Virus record (IMG/VR): IMGVR_UViG_3300050020_000030
Location: 24,640-88,639 of that record
Source of the DNA: a virus
Length of the DNA: 64,000 nucleotides
Direction: 5' to 3' (one strand)
The position numbers and the translations under genes are program-made. How positions within the stretch are numbered: position 1 is the stretch's first letter; the number at the start of each line of letters is the position of its first letter. The notes beneath the pieces are model-generated. The model had not been told where the DNA came from, made no database searches, and saw only the letters and a program-made list of their open reading frames with translations. This document shows, piece by piece, positions 34,048 to 41,935 of this stretch.

Positions 34048-34619
34048 TAGTTGTTTGCCTCCCCCTGTAAGTAGTTAAGTAACGCCCCCGCTTGGGCTTC
34101 AAGCAGCTTTGTCTGACCTTTCTTTACCGTCAGAAAGTAGTCAGCCTCAATATCGTGTGTCCCTGTTTCCGAGATATGGTTAGGGTCCCTATCTTGACTA
34201 ATGTAGGAAATCCCGTCCTTGACCAAAGCTGTTACCCGGACAATAGCCGAAGTCCCTGTAGGACCTACGCAATATTGCTCCTGAATAAAGGTAGCTTCAT
34301 TAGGAAACCGCACGTTTGGAATAATCGCCACGTCCCAGAAAGTATTCTCAAGGTCTTCCTCAAGGAGTTCAACCCAATGATCTACGTTCTCCGCACGGCG
34401 GGACATTCCCCTTTCGACCAGTAAGGATACATTGTCCTTGAGGTCTTCTCGTGTAGCCGACTTAGGAACTAGCCCGTCACTTTTCAGATCGGCTAGAACG
34501 TAGTCAGACAACTCAAAAATCTTGGCCGTAAGACCTTTAGCTTCAGCGGCCTTGAGAATTCCAAGGGCCACCATAGACTTCCCACTTTTTGCGCGGCCAG
34601 TTATCCCCAGCAAAATCAT
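34047..34619 (-). CDS. Deoxynucleoside monophosphate kinase
   Basis: 190 aa P-loop kinase: GITGRAKSGKSMVA (5-18) is the Walker A; a mid-protein Arg-rich helix (VERGMSRRAENV) and VAIIPNVRFPNE strand follow; RDPNHISETGTHDIEAD near 150 matches T4 gp1-type dNMP kinases. It should phosphorylate dNMPs to dNDPs, next to the RNR that makes the deoxynucleotides. ATGA overlap with the gene before it. Confidence 0.8.
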   Translation of the reverse strand: MILLGITGRAKSGKSMVALGILKAAEAKGLTAKIFELSDYVLADLKSDGLVPKSATREDLKDNVSLLVERGMSRRAENVDHWVELLEEDLENTFWDVAIIPNVRFPNEATFIQEQYCVGPTGTSAIVRVTALVKDGISYISQDRDPNHISETGTHDIEADYFLTVKKGQTKLLEAQAGALLNYLQGEANN

Positions 34620-35065
34620 TGAATTTCCTTTCCGGTTTCCGAAAATTCTTTAAACCTAACTTTGTAGTCCTTGAGGTCATCGAAGTAGGGGTAAGTATAG
34701 GTCACGTAGGGTGCTTGCCACCCCCACGTCCACTTTTCGCTTTGAACCTGATCGACCGCCTCATTAACGATATTAGAGCCTGTGATAGTCCCGCCAGACT
34801 CGACACTGGCCCCCTCAGTATCCTTTACCGCGTCTTTGGTTATTCCTGTAAACACAGTACCAACCTCGTTGATACTAATTATATCATAGAACTGGTAAGG
34901 ACCGTCTTGACCGACAGCTTCGGCATAGTCTTCTGCAAGTTCATTTGCTTCTCGAAGGCTATTGGCTAGGATTTGGACTTCTTCCTCATCTTGGCTATCT
35001 TGGTCGGCTGACTTGTACTTTCGGATTGTAACGTCGTAGAGGGTGCTGAAATTTGGCTCGGACAT
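34616..35065 (-). CDS. Hypothetical protein with small beta-alpha-beta N-terminus
   Basis: 149 aa, ATG 35065 with GGAG eight bases before it and promoter 35124-35096 just upstream. The N-terminal 70 residues (TLYDVTIRKYKSA, ILANSLREANELAEDYAE, YDIISINEV) share a strand-helix-strand layout with several other small proteins of this arm. The C-terminal half is Trp/Tyr-rich. It is overlapped by 100 bases of the previous gene's tail. Confidence 0.6.
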   Translation of the reverse strand: MSEPNFSTLYDVTIRKYKSADQDSQDEEEVQILANSLREANELAEDYAEAVGQDGPYQFYDIISINEVGTVFTGITKDAVKDTEGASVESGGTITGSNIVNEAVDQVQSEKWTWGWQAPYVTYTYPYFDDLKDYKVRFKEFSETGKEIQ

Positions 35066-35298
35066 GTTTTGGTCTCCAGTTTGACTACTGATTCTATTCT
35101 AACACAGTCTCTTCCCTGTGTCAAGTCCAGCCAAGAATTTAATCCAGACTTTGCCTGTTCTAGCGAGTCTGCCGGAAAGTATACTTCGGCCAAAAGCCGC
35201 CCTTTCTTGGTACCATCCGGTTGCTCGGTAAGAGCGCGGTAAAGGTACTTAAACTGAGCGGCTTGAGGGGTTATCTTAAGATAGAATTCCGGGGTCAC
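34966..35298 (-). CDS. Hypothetical small beta-alpha-beta protein with overrunning tail
   Basis: 110 aa from GTG 35298, which overlaps the preceding TGA (GTGA); an ATG at 35316 is the alternative. The core is PEFYLKITPQAAQ, LLAEVYFPADSLEQAKSG, VRIESVVKLE. The last 30 residues (Ser/Thr/Lys-rich) run 100 bases into the next gene in another frame and look non-functional, as if an original stop was lost. Confidence 0.55.
   Translation of the reverse strand: MTPEFYLKITPQAAQFKYLYRALTEQPDGTKKGRLLAEVYFPADSLEQAKSGLNSWLDLTQGRDCVRIESVVKLETKTCPSQISAPSTTLQSESTSQPTKIAKMRKKSKS
35096..35124 (-). promoter_or_regulatory. Early promoter inside a coding sequence
   Basis: Minus strand TTGACA (35124-35119), 17-base spacer, TAGAAT (35101-35096). 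Transcription would start near 35089, 24 bases before ATG 35065. Confidence 0.7.
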
Positions 35299-35558
35299 TC
35301 CTGATTCCCAAGGCATACTTCGCGGTCGCAGTTTGGGTCTGGTTCTTCCGGATCGGGGTCAGCTTCTGAGGACCAAACAAAGTCAATCTCGTAGATCGCC
35401 TTGATGTCGTAGTCCTCCTCATCAAACCCGTAGTCTTCCAGAGCGACCTCATGGGCTGTTGATACCGCGTGTTCAAAACAACACGCACTCACAACGAAGG
35501 TTGCATCTTCTTCGTCAGCATTGATAGTTACTTCATAAATCTTGTTCAGATTGAGCAT
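35295..35558 (-). CDS. Hypothetical acidic small protein
   Basis: 87 aa from ATG 35558 (GGGGAG eight bases upstream, TAATG overlap). Strand-helix-strand layout: KIYEVTINADEEDATFVVSA, HAVSTAHEVALEDYG, IKAIYEIDFV; then a Pro/Asp-rich acidic tail. Resembles the other small beta-alpha-beta proteins of this arm. Function unknown. Confidence 0.6.
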   Translation of the reverse strand: MLNLNKIYEVTINADEEDATFVVSACCFEHAVSTAHEVALEDYGFDEEDYDIKAIYEIDFVWSSEADPDPEEPDPNCDREVCLGNQE

Positions 35559-36085
35559 TACCAAGTCTCCCCTGTATGTTTTTGAACCTGTGATTTAATG
35601 TCTTCTAGTGAAATTGGCGTGTAGCCAAGAGTCTCAACGCACACTGAAAAATATTTGTCCCCCACCAGCCACTGATCCTTCTGGTGGGAATGTCCGTGAA
35701 CGCAGGCGTGATTTTTCCCAAGGCTGTTTGGGTGGATAGGTATGTGTGTAAAGATCATCCTATCCAGTAAGCGGCTAGAATAGATAGCCTCGAAGTACGG
35801 AGTGTACAACTGGACTTTCCCCCGGTCGTGGTTTCCGAGGATTAGGCGACCGTGGCCGTTCATCCTTTTTAAAAACTGAAGTCCGGAGTCCTTCATTGAA
35901 ACGTCTCCAAGACAGTACCATTTATCTTGCGGACGGACCACGGAGTTGTGCCTATCGACCATGTACTCGTCCATCTCCTCTACCGATCCGAAGTCTCGCA
36001 TAGGGGAGCCGTCGGCCCGCTTGAACGAAAAGATCGTCGCTGCGTGGCTGAAATGGTGGTCGCTACTCACAAAAACATTTGGCAC
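35558..36085 (-). CDS. Calcineurin-like metallophosphoesterase
   Basis: 175 aa. All metal motifs are present in order: SDHHFSH (7-13), GDVS, GNHD, HIPIHP and HGHSH, giving the two-metal phosphoesterase site. Phage enzymes of this compact type hydrolyse phosphodiesters or nucleotides; the substrate cannot be told. It lies two bases from a second, larger metallophosphoesterase gene. Confidence 0.85.
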   Translation of the reverse strand: MPNVFVSSDHHFSHAATIFSFKRADGSPMRDFGSVEEMDEYMVDRHNSVVRPQDKWYCLGDVSMKDSGLQFLKRMNGHGRLILGNHDRGKVQLYTPYFEAIYSSRLLDRMIFTHIPIHPNSLGKNHACVHGHSHQKDQWLVGDKYFSVCVETLGYTPISLEDIKSQVQKHTGETW

Positions 36086-36086
36086 G

Positions 36087-37238
36087 TTAGTCCTTTTCCG
36101 TATGGAATACTATTGAGATAAGTCCTTCTTCCCTGTCCCAGACATAGGCTTCCGCACTGCGCTTGTTGCCTACGAAGGCATTCTGGGCGTGCCAATCATC
36201 CGCTGCACATAATGCTGGGAGTACTCGAACTCGAACGCCGTGCTGCTCGTCTAGCTGGGTCTTATGAGTATGCCCTGTATGGCATTCCCGATGAGTAGTC
36301 TCTCCGAACATGCGTGGCTCCTCTGTTGCCATGACCAGCGGGTAGTCCGACTTCTTACCTTTATCACCGTGGGTAAAACACAACATCACCTTACCGTGCT
36401 GGTGATACTTCCTAGCCCGTGGTCGGTTGTCAATAGTAATCTTATCGTCATTCATGAAGAACATCTCGACGCTATCTGCGAGATGCCAGCTACTAAGCTG
36501 ATCGTGGTTTCCATAAACCGGAATAACCTTTACCGGGGCGAGTTGTTTAAGCCGTTGTATAGCCTTGATGGTCATAGTCCGAGCTACAGCAAAGGTCTTA
36601 TGGTACCGAGCGTCAGAACTCACGTAGGTTCCTGCGGTTGTGCGGCCCTCGATGTCATCTGAATTGAGCAGGTCATTGCCTAAAATATAGATTACCTGAT
36701 CGAACTTATATCCGGATACCCTGTCGATGAGAGTTTCGAGAGAGCGGTTGAAGGTGGCTTCCGCAATCTTCACATCGTAGTTCGGCCCACCAGTCTCCGT
36801 TCCCCAGGCGAGCTTGCCAATATGTAAATCTGGCGTATTTATTTCCAACATAAGTCCAGAGGGCTTACGCGGCCTCTCTCGGAGGAGTTCCTGGGGCCAC
36901 GGAAACTCTATGGCCAGTTTCTTGAGGCTCTCAATCTCCTTCCTGATATTCTCGACTTCTACTTTCTTCTTCAAGAACGCCTTGACTTGGAACAAAGGCT
37001 CCGTCTTGACCTTAGCGTTGTCCCCTTTACCAACCTTGATTCCCACTTCCCATTTATTAACTTGGAATTTTTCCACGGCCCACACAGACTCGTCCACCTT
37101 GCAGTAATCGAGGAGTTGGGGGAGAGTATGAATCCTAGTCTTAGGGAGCGAGATAGCCCACGTATCCCCAGTAATTTCACTGGTCTCCACTGGACCCTTG
37201 CCAACAACATCTTCAGTTTTCAAGCTTTGCCACCTCAA
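36087..37238 (-). CDS. Larger metallophosphoesterase with N-terminal extension
   Basis: 383 aa. Residues 1-125 are an unrecognised charged domain; the phosphoesterase begins at LEINTPDLHIGKLAW (about 131), with LGNDLLNSDD, YGNHDQLSSWH, FTHGDKG and HTGHTHKTQ supplying metal ligands. The style resembles DNA-repair exonuclease/SbcD-like and phage MPE proteins. Overlaps the next upstream gene by 26 bases. Confidence 0.75.
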   Translation of the reverse strand: MRWQSLKTEDVVGKGPVETSEITGDTWAISLPKTRIHTLPQLLDYCKVDESVWAVEKFQVNKWEVGIKVGKGDNAKVKTEPLFQVKAFLKKKVEVENIRKEIESLKKLAIEFPWPQELLRERPRKPSGLMLEINTPDLHIGKLAWGTETGGPNYDVKIAEATFNRSLETLIDRVSGYKFDQVIYILGNDLLNSDDIEGRTTAGTYVSSDARYHKTFAVARTMTIKAIQRLKQLAPVKVIPVYGNHDQLSSWHLADSVEMFFMNDDKITIDNRPRARKYHQHGKVMLCFTHGDKGKKSDYPLVMATEEPRMFGETTHRECHTGHTHKTQLDEQHGVRVRVLPALCAADDWHAQNAFVGNKRSAEAYVWDREEGLISIVFHTEKD

Positions 37239-37482
37239 AAAGTTTCTTGTGTTTCTTCTTAAATTCTTTTATTACGGATTTCGCTCCGTAGTATTCTACT
37301 CCCCGGAATTCTACGCACCATCCGTTAAGTAGCGGGGAGGTCTGAACATCCCAACAAGGTACAGAAGTTTCTCTACTCAGGTCTTCGCTCCTATACATTT
37401 CTGGCGCATTTACTTCCAGATAAGTAATGACCTTTTGGATGTGGTCCGGAAAAGGCTGGCTAAGAATCTCATCAATCTTCAT
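37213..37482 (-). CDS. Small paralog pair, member 1
   Basis: 89 aa from ATG 37482 (GAGGA upstream), overlapping the stop of member 2. Helix VITYLEVNAPEMYRSEDLS, then a strand pair FRGVEYYGAKSVIKEF. The same wording occurs in the neighbour (IISFLETSPDDEVYTVQELF, FQGKNYFGSSSAITAF). Looks like a small winged-helix-type fold. Function unknown. Confidence 0.6.
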   Translation of the reverse strand: MKIDEILSQPFPDHIQKVITYLEVNAPEMYRSEDLSRETSVPCWDVQTSPLLNGWCVEFRGVEYYGAKSVIKEFKKKHKKLFEVAKLEN

Positions 37483-37711
37483 TTTGCTGGTCCTCAAACG
37501 CAGTAATCGCAGAACTTGACCCGAAATAATTTTTGCCTTGGAAGTTAGTCCTGAACGCTCGAAGAGTGCTAGAACTCTTGATGGTGCTCTCAGCTACCCC
37601 AAACCGTTCAAACAACTCCTGCACTGTGTACACCTCGTCGTCCGGGGAGGTCTCCAAAAAAGAGATGATACTCTTGATACTCCCACCCTTAATCACGTCT
37701 GATACTTTCAT
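37472..37711 (-). CDS. Small paralog pair, member 2 (winged-helix-like)
   Basis: 79 aa from ATG 37711 behind GGAGGAAGA; the longer frame to 37792 is ignored. VYTVQELFERFGVAESTIKS looks like a helix-turn-helix; the C-terminal FQGKNYFGSSSAITAF is shared with member 1. Possible DNA-binding regulator, unproven. Confidence 0.6.
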   Translation of the reverse strand: MKVSDVIKGGSIKSIISFLETSPDDEVYTVQELFERFGVAESTIKSSSTLRAFRTNFQGKNYFGSSSAITAFEDQQNED

Positions 37712-37872
37712 TCTTCCTCCAAGGGTTCGAAGCTCACAATATTCGCCACTAGGGTAGTTGGAAGACCTTCTTCGAGGGCCTCCGCAATCCACAGTTCTAT
37801 ATCGTCCCCTTCAGCTTCTAGGGAATAGTCAGTCACTTCAAGAGTGAGCGCGTACACGCGAGGGGCGGGCAT
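37708..37872 (-). CDS. Hypothetical 54-aa acidic protein
   Basis: Starts at TAATG with the spanin-like gene's stop and ends at ATGA with the next gene, so it is embedded in a coupled string. MPAPRVYALTLEVTDYSLEA then an acidic helix. No family recognised. Confidence 0.6.
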   Translation of the reverse strand: MPAPRVYALTLEVTDYSLEAEGDDIELWIAEALEEGLPTTLVANIVSFEPLEEE

Positions 37873-38633
37873 TACTTGAACACCCCTGTTAGGAACCCGG
37901 CGATGAACCCAAGACCGAAACTCTTCAATGTGCTTTTCAAATTATGTGCCTTCAGTACTTTAATTTGAGCCGTACACTCTTTCTGCTGATCTACAATCTG
38001 AGTGTTAAGACCCTTATTAAGATTATCGCAAACCAACCCTTGACTTGTCAAGCCCAAAATTTGCTTATCATCATTAGACTTGATAAGTATATCGGAGGCT
38101 ACCTGCTCCTTGAGGGCCGGAATCGTATCTAGGGTAGTCGTCACTCCAACACTTTGGTCGTGCGTAAGAGTGACCCCGTTAGGGTTAGACTGTATTCCCT
38201 GCTGATTCGTTAGCGCGTCGAGCCTTGCAGCGAGTTGATCGTTGTTAAGTCGTTGATCCGAAGCAGCTTGAGCCGCTGCTGCTTTGTAAGCGTTCGCTGC
38301 CTGTTGCGCAAGGGTAGCATTCTGGGCCTGTAGCTGGGCATTAGCCTGCACTGTTTGTATCTGTAGGGCTGCGTAGCTGGTTTGCAGAGCCTTATTAGAC
38401 TCCTGCTGGTTGGCAAGAGTTTGCGCGGTAAGAGATTCCTCTGCCTTAACGGAGTTGTAATGTCCGTCGATGAATTTATATCCGAGGAACAAAATGAGAA
38501 GCAAAACAAAAGTGGTCAGAATGAACTTCTCATGAATGATTAGCCAGCTAATGCCTCCCTTGATTTCCACCTGTGTCACGCCCGGAATCTCCTGAGCCTG
38601 TTCTTTTACCGTATCCAAAAATCCTGCTCCCAT
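37872..38633 (-). CDS. Membrane coiled-coil protein, spanin candidate
   Basis: 253 aa. One membrane helix at about 34-51 (ILTTFVLLLILFLGYKFI), then a long Ala/Gln-rich heptad region (about 60-125), a middle segment and a C-terminal Gly/Phe hydrophobic stretch (SFGLGFIAGFLTGVFK). Anchor plus periplasmic coiled coil is the plan of Rz-type inner spanins; the second hydrophobic end would be unusual. No partner outer-spanin is evident next to it. It could also be a tape-like or anchoring protein. Confidence 0.45.
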   Translation of the reverse strand: MGAGFLDTVKEQAQEIPGVTQVEIKGGISWLIIHEKFILTTFVLLLILFLGYKFIDGHYNSVKAEESLTAQTLANQQESNKALQTSYAALQIQTVQANAQLQAQNATLAQQAANAYKAAAAQAASDQRLNNDQLAARLDALTNQQGIQSNPNGVTLTHDQSVGVTTTLDTIPALKEQVASDILIKSNDDKQILGLTSQGLVCDNLNKGLNTQIVDQQKECTAQIKVLKAHNLKSTLKSFGLGFIAGFLTGVFK

Positions 38634-39127
38634 TACTCCCCCTCGAATCCGTTCCGGTAGTTTGATTCTCCCGCCAGAAACTTTTGATAATTCCTGATAT
38701 ACTTGGCCGCGTTTTCCAAATACTCTGGGTTATCTTGCCATTTTCTGAGTCCCGAATTAGCCAGCCAACTGAGTATACCTCTGACACTTAACCGCTTGAG
38801 TCGGGCCTTGACCTTGGCCCTAGAAACTGCTTTCAGCCTATCAAATTCTACGAACTTGAGTCTGCCAATCCCGGAATCCTGCCTGCCATATCCTTTCGGC
38901 CAAGAATACCAAACCCCTTGTCCCTTCTCGGATACGATCTTCCACCGCTCAATCTTATGGTCGTGGTCCACATGAAGACTTACCGTACCTGGGGGGTTAC
39001 CTGTTATCGAGCACACCCCTCCATTCTTGCGAAGAGCGTCATTGTATTCTTTCTCCGAGATCAGAAAGTTCCTGCGAAGGTACTTCTCCCTCTTGGATGC
39101 GGGGTTAATCGTTCTTGGCTTCCTCAT
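38633..39127 (-). CDS. Endonuclease VII-like resolvase with lost zinc pair
   Basis: 164 aa. REKYLRRNFLISEKEYNDAL, KNGGVCSITGNPPG, LHVDHDHK (catalytic) and VRGILSWLANSGLRKWQDNP follow T4 gp49. In normal members two CxxC pairs bind zinc; here CSIT and SWLANSG replace them, so zinc is likely lost while DHDH is kept. As the only such enzyme in the replication arm it may resolve branched phage DNA before packaging. Confidence 0.75.
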   Translation of the reverse strand: MRKPRTINPASKREKYLRRNFLISEKEYNDALRKNGGVCSITGNPPGTVSLHVDHDHKIERWKIVSEKGQGVWYSWPKGYGRQDSGIGRLKFVEFDRLKAVSRAKVKARLKRLSVRGILSWLANSGLRKWQDNPEYLENAAKYIRNYQKFLAGESNYRNGFEGE

Positions 39128-39266
39128 TAGTCTCCTCGTGTAGTTTTTTCAGTGAAGGGTAGCGGGCGGATATCCTAACTATGTGAGAATGGCAGTTCGG
39201 GCACGTATCGGTCATTACCCCCTCAAAGAGTATCATACAGTAATCGCAGCGAATAGTCTCTATCAT
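39105..39266 (-). CDS. Hypothetical 53-aa zinc-ribbon protein
   Basis: ATGA overlap with the upstream stop and 23-base overlap with the resolvase start. CDYC and CPNCH form one zinc ribbon, followed by a basic-acidic helix. Short DNA- or protein-binding factor at most; role unknown. Confidence 0.6.
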   Translation of the reverse strand: MIETIRCDYCMILFEGVMTDTCPNCHSHIVRISARYPSLKKLHEETNEEAKND

Positions 39267-39553
39267 CCTTCCTTCCCCTCTGCTTTGTCCAGGGCTAAAT
39301 CGATAGCTTTACAAGCCGCCTTCCATCCGAAGTCAGCCATCCAGTTTCCAGAAAGAATTATCTCTGCTTTCGCTAATTGTAAAGCTCTATACATGCTGGG
39401 GACAGCGGAGATAGAATAGCAGTCTTCAGACCTGTCCGGCTGACAGATTCCAGTAAACCCGTTTCCGAAGTCCCCCGAAGTATCCAGAAGGACCACATAT
39501 CTAGGTTCTAGGTGGCGGTCGATTACTTCCCAAGTCTCGTCTTTAAAACTCAT
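39263..39553 (-). CDS. Hypothetical protein
   Basis: 96 aa. Strand YVVLLDTSGDFGNGFTGI followed by helices MYRALQLAKAEIILSG and AACKAIDLALDKAEG. Coupled to the RNA ligase gene by ATGA. No family recognised. Confidence 0.55.
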   Translation of the reverse strand: MSFKDETWEVIDRHLEPRYVVLLDTSGDFGNGFTGICQPDRSEDCYSISAVPSMYRALQLAKAEIILSGNWMADFGWKAACKAIDLALDKAEGKEG

Positions 39554-40677
39554 CCTTCCTCCAATTCCGTTTTGCGGAAAAATTGTTTTGATGCGGGCTT
39601 CACAAACTCCCAGACCATCTCCTCGAACCTGTCCATCTTCCCGTCAAACAGCGTAAACAAAAGGCTGCTCTTTTCGTAGCCTTTTGCATACATAGCAAAT
39701 AGTTTCCGCCGCTCCCTATCTACTACGTCCCCTTCGCTGATATTACAAAGAGCTATTACTGTTCTGAACGCTTCTGTGTAGGCGGTTCGCAAGCTGTCGT
39801 GGTCCCTCCGGATATCCGCCGCTATCTTCCCCGCCCAATCCTTTAGAGCCTGATCTGCATCCTGTAGTTCCATTATAACAGATTTTCCGACGCGAGTCAA
39901 GTCCCAAATTACTAGAGTGCTGGTCTGGAAATAGAGTTTATGAAGAGTTTTGTAAAGGTCAAATTTGATCTTCCTGCGCTCGGTACGAGGTCCATCAAAC
40001 CATAGAGCTACATACCCCTCTTGATTTTCAATATCTTTCTTCTGGAGAACGTCAAGGTCCTCATAGTCGTACTGCTTAATTTCCCTGAAATCTCTAAGCC
40101 ACCTGCTAACACTCAGACTCGCAGACGAGGGTAAGTACTCCGTTCCATTAACTTTATCCACCGCACCAAGGAGAACAAGTCCAAAAAATTCGTATTCAAC
40201 TACCTTCCTATCTTCCGGAATGATAACTTCAAAAACATAGTTCATCCTAGTGTTGGCAAGGAGTACAGATTGTTTGATTAGGTGTTCCTCAACCCACTTA
40301 GCTGCCCACTTAGCTTGGTCGGATTCAAAACTGCCTCGCGTGCTGACTACTATCTCTCCCTTATAGAAAAATAAATTTAGGTAACTTCCGTCCGCTTTCT
40401 CAAAGATAAACGGAATTCCTTCTGGAAGTTTCCCGGCCCGAGGGTCATCATACGAGAAGAATTTCTTGAACGGAATAGCTATTACCTCAAGAGTCTCTGT
40501 GTCATAAACCAAGCCCCGACAGTAAGATAAAGTGTCCGTCCAGATTTGGACTGACTGGGCAGCGGGCGAGTAATTAAGGATTTGAAGCGGAAGTCGAGGA
40601 TGCGGTCGGGCACGCACAATCCCGTCATCAATATACTGCCCCAGCAATTTCACGTCGATAAGTTCACTTAGCAACAT
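39550..40677 (-). CDS. RNA ligase (T4 Rnl1-like)
   Basis: 375 aa. Nucleotidyltransferase motif I, FEKADGSY, with catalytic Lys94 (T4 Rnl1 Lys99); VSTRGSF (motif Ia/III region), VFEVI near 148, EGYVALW (motif IV) and KIKFDLYKT (motif V). It joins 3'-OH to 5'-phosphate RNA ends. One small gene away lies a 5'-kinase/3'-phosphatase, the classic partner that prepares ends of tRNAs broken by host anticodon nucleases. An internal promoter lies in this gene. Confidence 0.88.
   Translation of the reverse strand: MLLSELIDVKLLGQYIDDGIVRARPHPRLPLQILNYSPAAQSVQIWTDTLSYCRGLVYDTETLEVIAIPFKKFFSYDDPRAGKLPEGIPFIFEKADGSYLNLFFYKGEIVVSTRGSFESDQAKWAAKWVEEHLIKQSVLLANTRMNYVFEVIIPEDRKVVEYEFFGLVLLGAVDKVNGTEYLPSSASLSVSRWLRDFREIKQYDYEDLDVLQKKDIENQEGYVALWFDGPRTERRKIKFDLYKTLHKLYFQTSTLVIWDLTRVGKSVIMELQDADQALKDWAGKIAADIRRDHDSLRTAYTEAFRTVIALCNISEGDVVDRERRKLFAMYAKGYEKSSLLFTLFDGKMDRFEEMVWEFVKPASKQFFRKTELEEG
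39872..39900 (-). promoter_or_regulatory. Internal promoter within the RNA ligase gene
   Basis: Minus strand TTGACT (39900-39895), 17-base spacer, perfect TATAAT (39877-39872). It would transcribe the downstream group from 39553 leftward without the ligase. Confidence 0.7.
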
Positions 40678-40901
40678 TACCAGTCCTCATTTACAGTAAA
40701 GGGCAGGATAGAGTACTCGTTCGGGTAGCAGCCCATATCTCTGGGGAGTTCTAGACGATGGCTAGTACGGAGATCAACGCACCGTTTTACATCCTTGTCA
40801 ATCTTATCTTTAGCTAGCTCTGGCGTATCGTAGACGCCTTGAACAATGTCTACAGAATACTCGCACCCATCTGTTTCAGTAAACATTACTGCATATAACA
40901 T
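40677..40901 (-). CDS. Hypothetical small protein
   Basis: 74 aa from ATG 40901, one-base overlap with the Pnkp stop (TGATG). MLYAVMFTETDGCEYSVDIV, then helix TPELAKDKIDKDV: a strand-helix type shared with other small proteins of this arm. Lies between kinase and ligase and is translated with them. Confidence 0.6.
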   Translation of the reverse strand: MLYAVMFTETDGCEYSVDIVQGVYDTPELAKDKIDKDVKRCVDLRTSHRLELPRDMGCYPNEYSILPFTVNEDW

Positions 40902-41776
40902 CAAAAGTCTTCCTGTTCTCCGCCCACGGCGATTACCCACGGTATCTTCTCGTCGCGCCACATCTTCAGAACTTGGGGGCGATCATCAGCCACGAGCCAA
41001 ACTTTCTCCCTTGGGAGTAGATTGAGAATATCTTTCTTCACCTGAAAATCTGGACGCCCATCTGAGCGGTCTCTGAAAAATACTTGGTAGATCAGGAACT
41101 TCGGAACTTCCGTTTCCCGGAATAAAGGTCGAGGAGACCAGATAGACTGAAACCATGACAGGGTTTTCTCTAGGTATGTATCTGGTCTCCCGCTCACCAA
41201 AACGATATGGTTCTCTTTACTAAGTTCTGACATCCACTTAAAAATAGGGATGATCGGAGTATCCTCGTGCAGTAAATGATAGTAGGAGTCCCAGTTTTTC
41301 TTTTCCTGCTTCAAGTACTCTAAACGCTTTCCATTCTGGGCTAGGGTCCCGTCTATGTCACAGATAACAATAGGCTTAGTCCACTCGATCAAGCCATTTC
41401 TAGCGGCGGTCTTGGTAATTACGTTCCGGCCTACTGGGTTTTCTCTGAGGGCGTCTCTGCGAATACACTCTTCCAAAGTGGTATCGAAGGTTTTGGTCTC
41501 CAAAATAGCAGGGGCAATTTCGTTCCAGCCGGGATCACGAAAACCCGTATCATCAACAACTACCGAGTACCCGTGCTCTAGGATAGTCTTCGCCATAGAC
41601 ATCTCTACTTCGATGACTACCTTCTCCCGCTCCCTAGTCCATTTACTGTCGAACATCATAGCACGGAGATCGTCTCGATTCAGACGAAAGTAATTGCCAG
41701 AGTCTTTGACGAGGGATTTTGCGAAGGTTGTTTTTCCAGAGGCTTGCAAACCCTTTAGAACGAGTAACTTAGACAA
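40901..41776 (-). CDS. Polynucleotide 5'-kinase / 3'-phosphatase (T4 Pnkp-like)
   Basis: 291 aa. Kinase: P-loop GLQASGKTT (9-17), LNRDDLR and DDTGFRDPGWN. Phosphatase: haloacid-dehalogenase motifs DIDGT (140-144), LVSGRPDTY, and VADDRPQVLKMW near the end, the same order as T4 Pnkp. TTG start at 41776 directly after the TAA of the previous gene, with GGAGGAAAAG before it. It heals broken RNA ends for the ligase encoded next. Confidence 0.9.
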   Translation of the reverse strand: MSKLLVLKGLQASGKTTFAKSLVKDSGNYFRLNRDDLRAMMFDSKWTREREKVVIEVEMSMAKTILEHGYSVVVDDTGFRDPGWNEIAPAILETKTFDTTLEECIRRDALRENPVGRNVITKTAARNGLIEWTKPIVICDIDGTLAQNGKRLEYLKQEKKNWDSYYHLLHEDTPIIPIFKWMSELSKENHIVLVSGRPDTYLEKTLSWFQSIWSPRPLFRETEVPKFLIYQVFFRDRSDGRPDFQVKKDILNLLPREKVWLVADDRPQVLKMWRDEKIPWVIAVGGEQEDF

Positions 41777-41935
41777 TTACTTTTCCTCCTCGACTGAAAT
41801 TATCTTTTCCCGGCCCTCAAGAATCCTGCGGGTCGCTTTTTCCCATGCGATGGCTAGAGAAGGGGCCTCGACTTCAAAGGTCCTCTCTTCATCCTCCGAG
41901 AATCTGGTCCAGCAAGTCACCCACCAAACCTTCAT
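41777..41935 (-). CDS. Small beta-alpha-beta paralog
   Basis: 52 aa, ATG 41935 overlapping the previous stop. MKVWWVTCWTRFSEDE, RTFEVEAPSLAIAWEKATRR, EKIISVEEEK: same pattern as the neighbour (RTFEVDAVDYLDAQDMAEQ), indicating tandem duplication. Function unknown. Confidence 0.65.
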   Translation of the reverse strand: MKVWWVTCWTRFSEDEERTFEVEAPSLAIAWEKATRRILEGREKIISVEEEK

